Source of the DNA: Deltaproteobacteria bacterium
GTDB lineage: Bacteria; JAUYMQ01
Direction of reading: 5' to 3'
Length of the DNA: 7,247 nucleotides
NCBI GenBank assembly: GCA_030698575.1
Contig: JAUYMQ010000282.1
Span: 1 to 7,247 of the forward strand
The notes below the pieces were generated by a model. That model searched no databases. It was not told the origin of the DNA and was given only the letters and a program-made list of their open reading frames with translations. Both the position numbers and the translations under genes were made by a program. Of the stretch, positions 6,434 through 7,247 are shown one piece after another (the stretch's first letter is position 1; each line of letters starts with the position of its first letter).

Positions 6434-7247
6434 GCGGGACGGGCGACATCCTGAAAGGGGCGGCGGAGGTCATGTTTCAGAACTACCGCTCGTTGCCGCT
6501 CGCGCTGACACGGGGCGAGGGGTGCCGGGTGTGGGACGCGGACGGGAAGTCCTATCTCGATTTCGTCGCCGGCATCGCCGTGGTCAATCTCGGCCATTGC
6601 CACCCGGCCGTCGTTGAAGCCATCCGCACACAGGCCGGCCGCCTGATGCACATCTCCAACCTCTACGTGAACGAACCCGCGGTGAAGCTCGCGCGCTGGC
6701 TGGTCGATCACTCCTTTGCCGACCGGGTCTTCTTCTGCAACTCCGGCACGGAGGCGATGGAGGCGGCGCTGAAGCTCGTTCGCCGGCACGCCTTCGACTC
6801 GAAGCGCAAGGGGCCGCCGGAGATCGTCGTCGCCCGGAACAGCTTCCACGGCCGGACGATGGGCGCTCTTTCGGCCACGATGCAGCCCCAGTACCACGAG
6901 GGGTTCGGGCCGCTGGTGCCCGGCTTCATCGACGTCCCCTACAATGATCCCGAGGCCCTCAGGAAGGCGGTCGGCGACGCCACCTGCGCGGTGGTTCTCG
7001 AACCCGTCCAGGGGGAGGGGGGCGTTCTTCCGGCCACGCGCGCCTACCTTCACGCCGCCCGCGAGCTTTGCAGCGCGCAAGGCATCCCGCTGGTGTTCGA
7101 CGAGATCCAGACCGGCATGGGGCGGACCGGAAAGCTCTTTGCATACGAGCAGTTCGGCGTGGAACCGGATGTGATGGTTCTGGCCAAGGGGCTGGGGAAC
7201 GGCTTCCCGATCGGGGCCTTGCTCGCGCGGGAAGAGATCGCGAAGTG
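6430..7247 (+). CDS. argD: Acetylornithine aminotransferase (ArgD), 3' truncated
   Basis: PLP-dependent class III aminotransferase that converts N-acetylglutamate semialdehyde to N-acetylornithine; two thirds of it (272 codons) lie in the window. Visible: [21 protein letters not shown] (about 19-39, landmark), [14 protein letters not shown] (54-59), the phosphate-cup motif NSGTEA (104-109), the ring-stacking SFHGRT (138-143), EPVQGEGG (191-198), Asp224 in [13 protein letters not shown] that pairs with the pyridine nitrogen, and the Schiff-base Lys253 in [16 protein letters not shown] 6430 overlaps the argB stop (GTGA), with GAAGGG at 6415-6420 upstream, and gives the usual short N-terminal helix; ATG 6472 would cut that helix and its GGAGGT is only one base away. 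The same fold serves succinylornithine and GABA aminotransferases, but the position after argB supports ArgD; it may also serve as DapC in lysine synthesis. Confidence 0.94.
   Translation, partial: MSGTGDILKGAAEVMFQNYRSLPLALTRGEGCRVWDADGKSYLDFVAGIAVVNLGHCHPAVVEAIRTQAGRLMHISNLYVNEPAVKLARWLVDHSFADRVFFCNSGTEAMEAALKLVRRHAFDSKRKGPPEIVVARNSFHGRTMGALSATMQPQYHEGFGPLVPGFIDVPYNDPEALRKAVGDATCAVVLEPVQGEGGVLPATRAYLHAARELCSAQGIPLVFDEIQTGMGRTGKLFAYEQFGVEPDVMVLAKGLGNGFPIGALLAREEIAK

Noticed and set aside
6406-7080. A 224-codon minus-strand frame opposite argD
   Set aside because: Antisense shadow of argD, whose PLP-binding motifs are intact.
1-7247. Mobile element, CRISPR or phage signatures
   Set aside because: No direct or spaced repeats, terminal inverted repeats, transposase or phage motifs were seen; the Xer recombinase lies in its usual housekeeping neighbourhood and is not an integrase of an island.

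Overview
This is a GC-rich (roughly two-thirds G+C by eye), tightly packed bacterial chromosomal segment with every gene on the + strand. It carries seven genes: the 3' end of trmFO, a Xer-type tyrosine recombinase, a class I SAM-dependent methyltransferase, hslV, hslU, a response regulator with two GAF-like domains, argB, and the first two thirds of argD (the last gene runs off the right edge; counting both edge-truncated genes there are eight coding entries). I see no transposase, phage gene, CRISPR array, rRNA or tRNA.

Organism: the order trmFO-xerC-hslV-hslU is an old bacterial cluster, known from Firmicutes such as Bacillus (gid-codV-clpQ-clpY). Continuing hslUV into argB-argD recalls Geobacter-type deltaproteobacteria. 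With the high GC content this suggests a deltaproteobacterial or allied Gram-negative lineage. That is an inference from gene order, and the sequence alone does not fix the phylum.

Layout: bases 2-289 are the TrmFO C-terminus. Bases 290-361 hold a good intrinsic terminator and, overlapping its T-tract, a plausible sigma70-like promoter whose -10 covers the first ATG of the xerC frame; this favours a TTG start at 392 with its own ribosome-binding site. From there xerC, the methyltransferase (ATGA overlap), hslV (25-base gap) and hslU (3-base gap) look like one transcription unit. A 50-base gap with a perfect 14-base GC palindrome separates hslU from the response regulator. A 28-base gap leads to argB, whose stop overlaps the GTG start of argD.

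How the genes work together: TrmFO modifies tRNA U54. XerC is expected to act in chromosome dimer resolution. HslV and HslU form the two-part ATP-dependent protease. ArgB and ArgD catalyse steps two and four of arginine synthesis through N-acetylated intermediates. Two genes do not belong to the classical cluster and are the least explained parts of the window: the methyltransferase between xerC and hslV, and the receiver-GAF-GAF protein between hslU and argB. I found no convincing new defence or mobile system here; most of the window is conserved housekeeping content.
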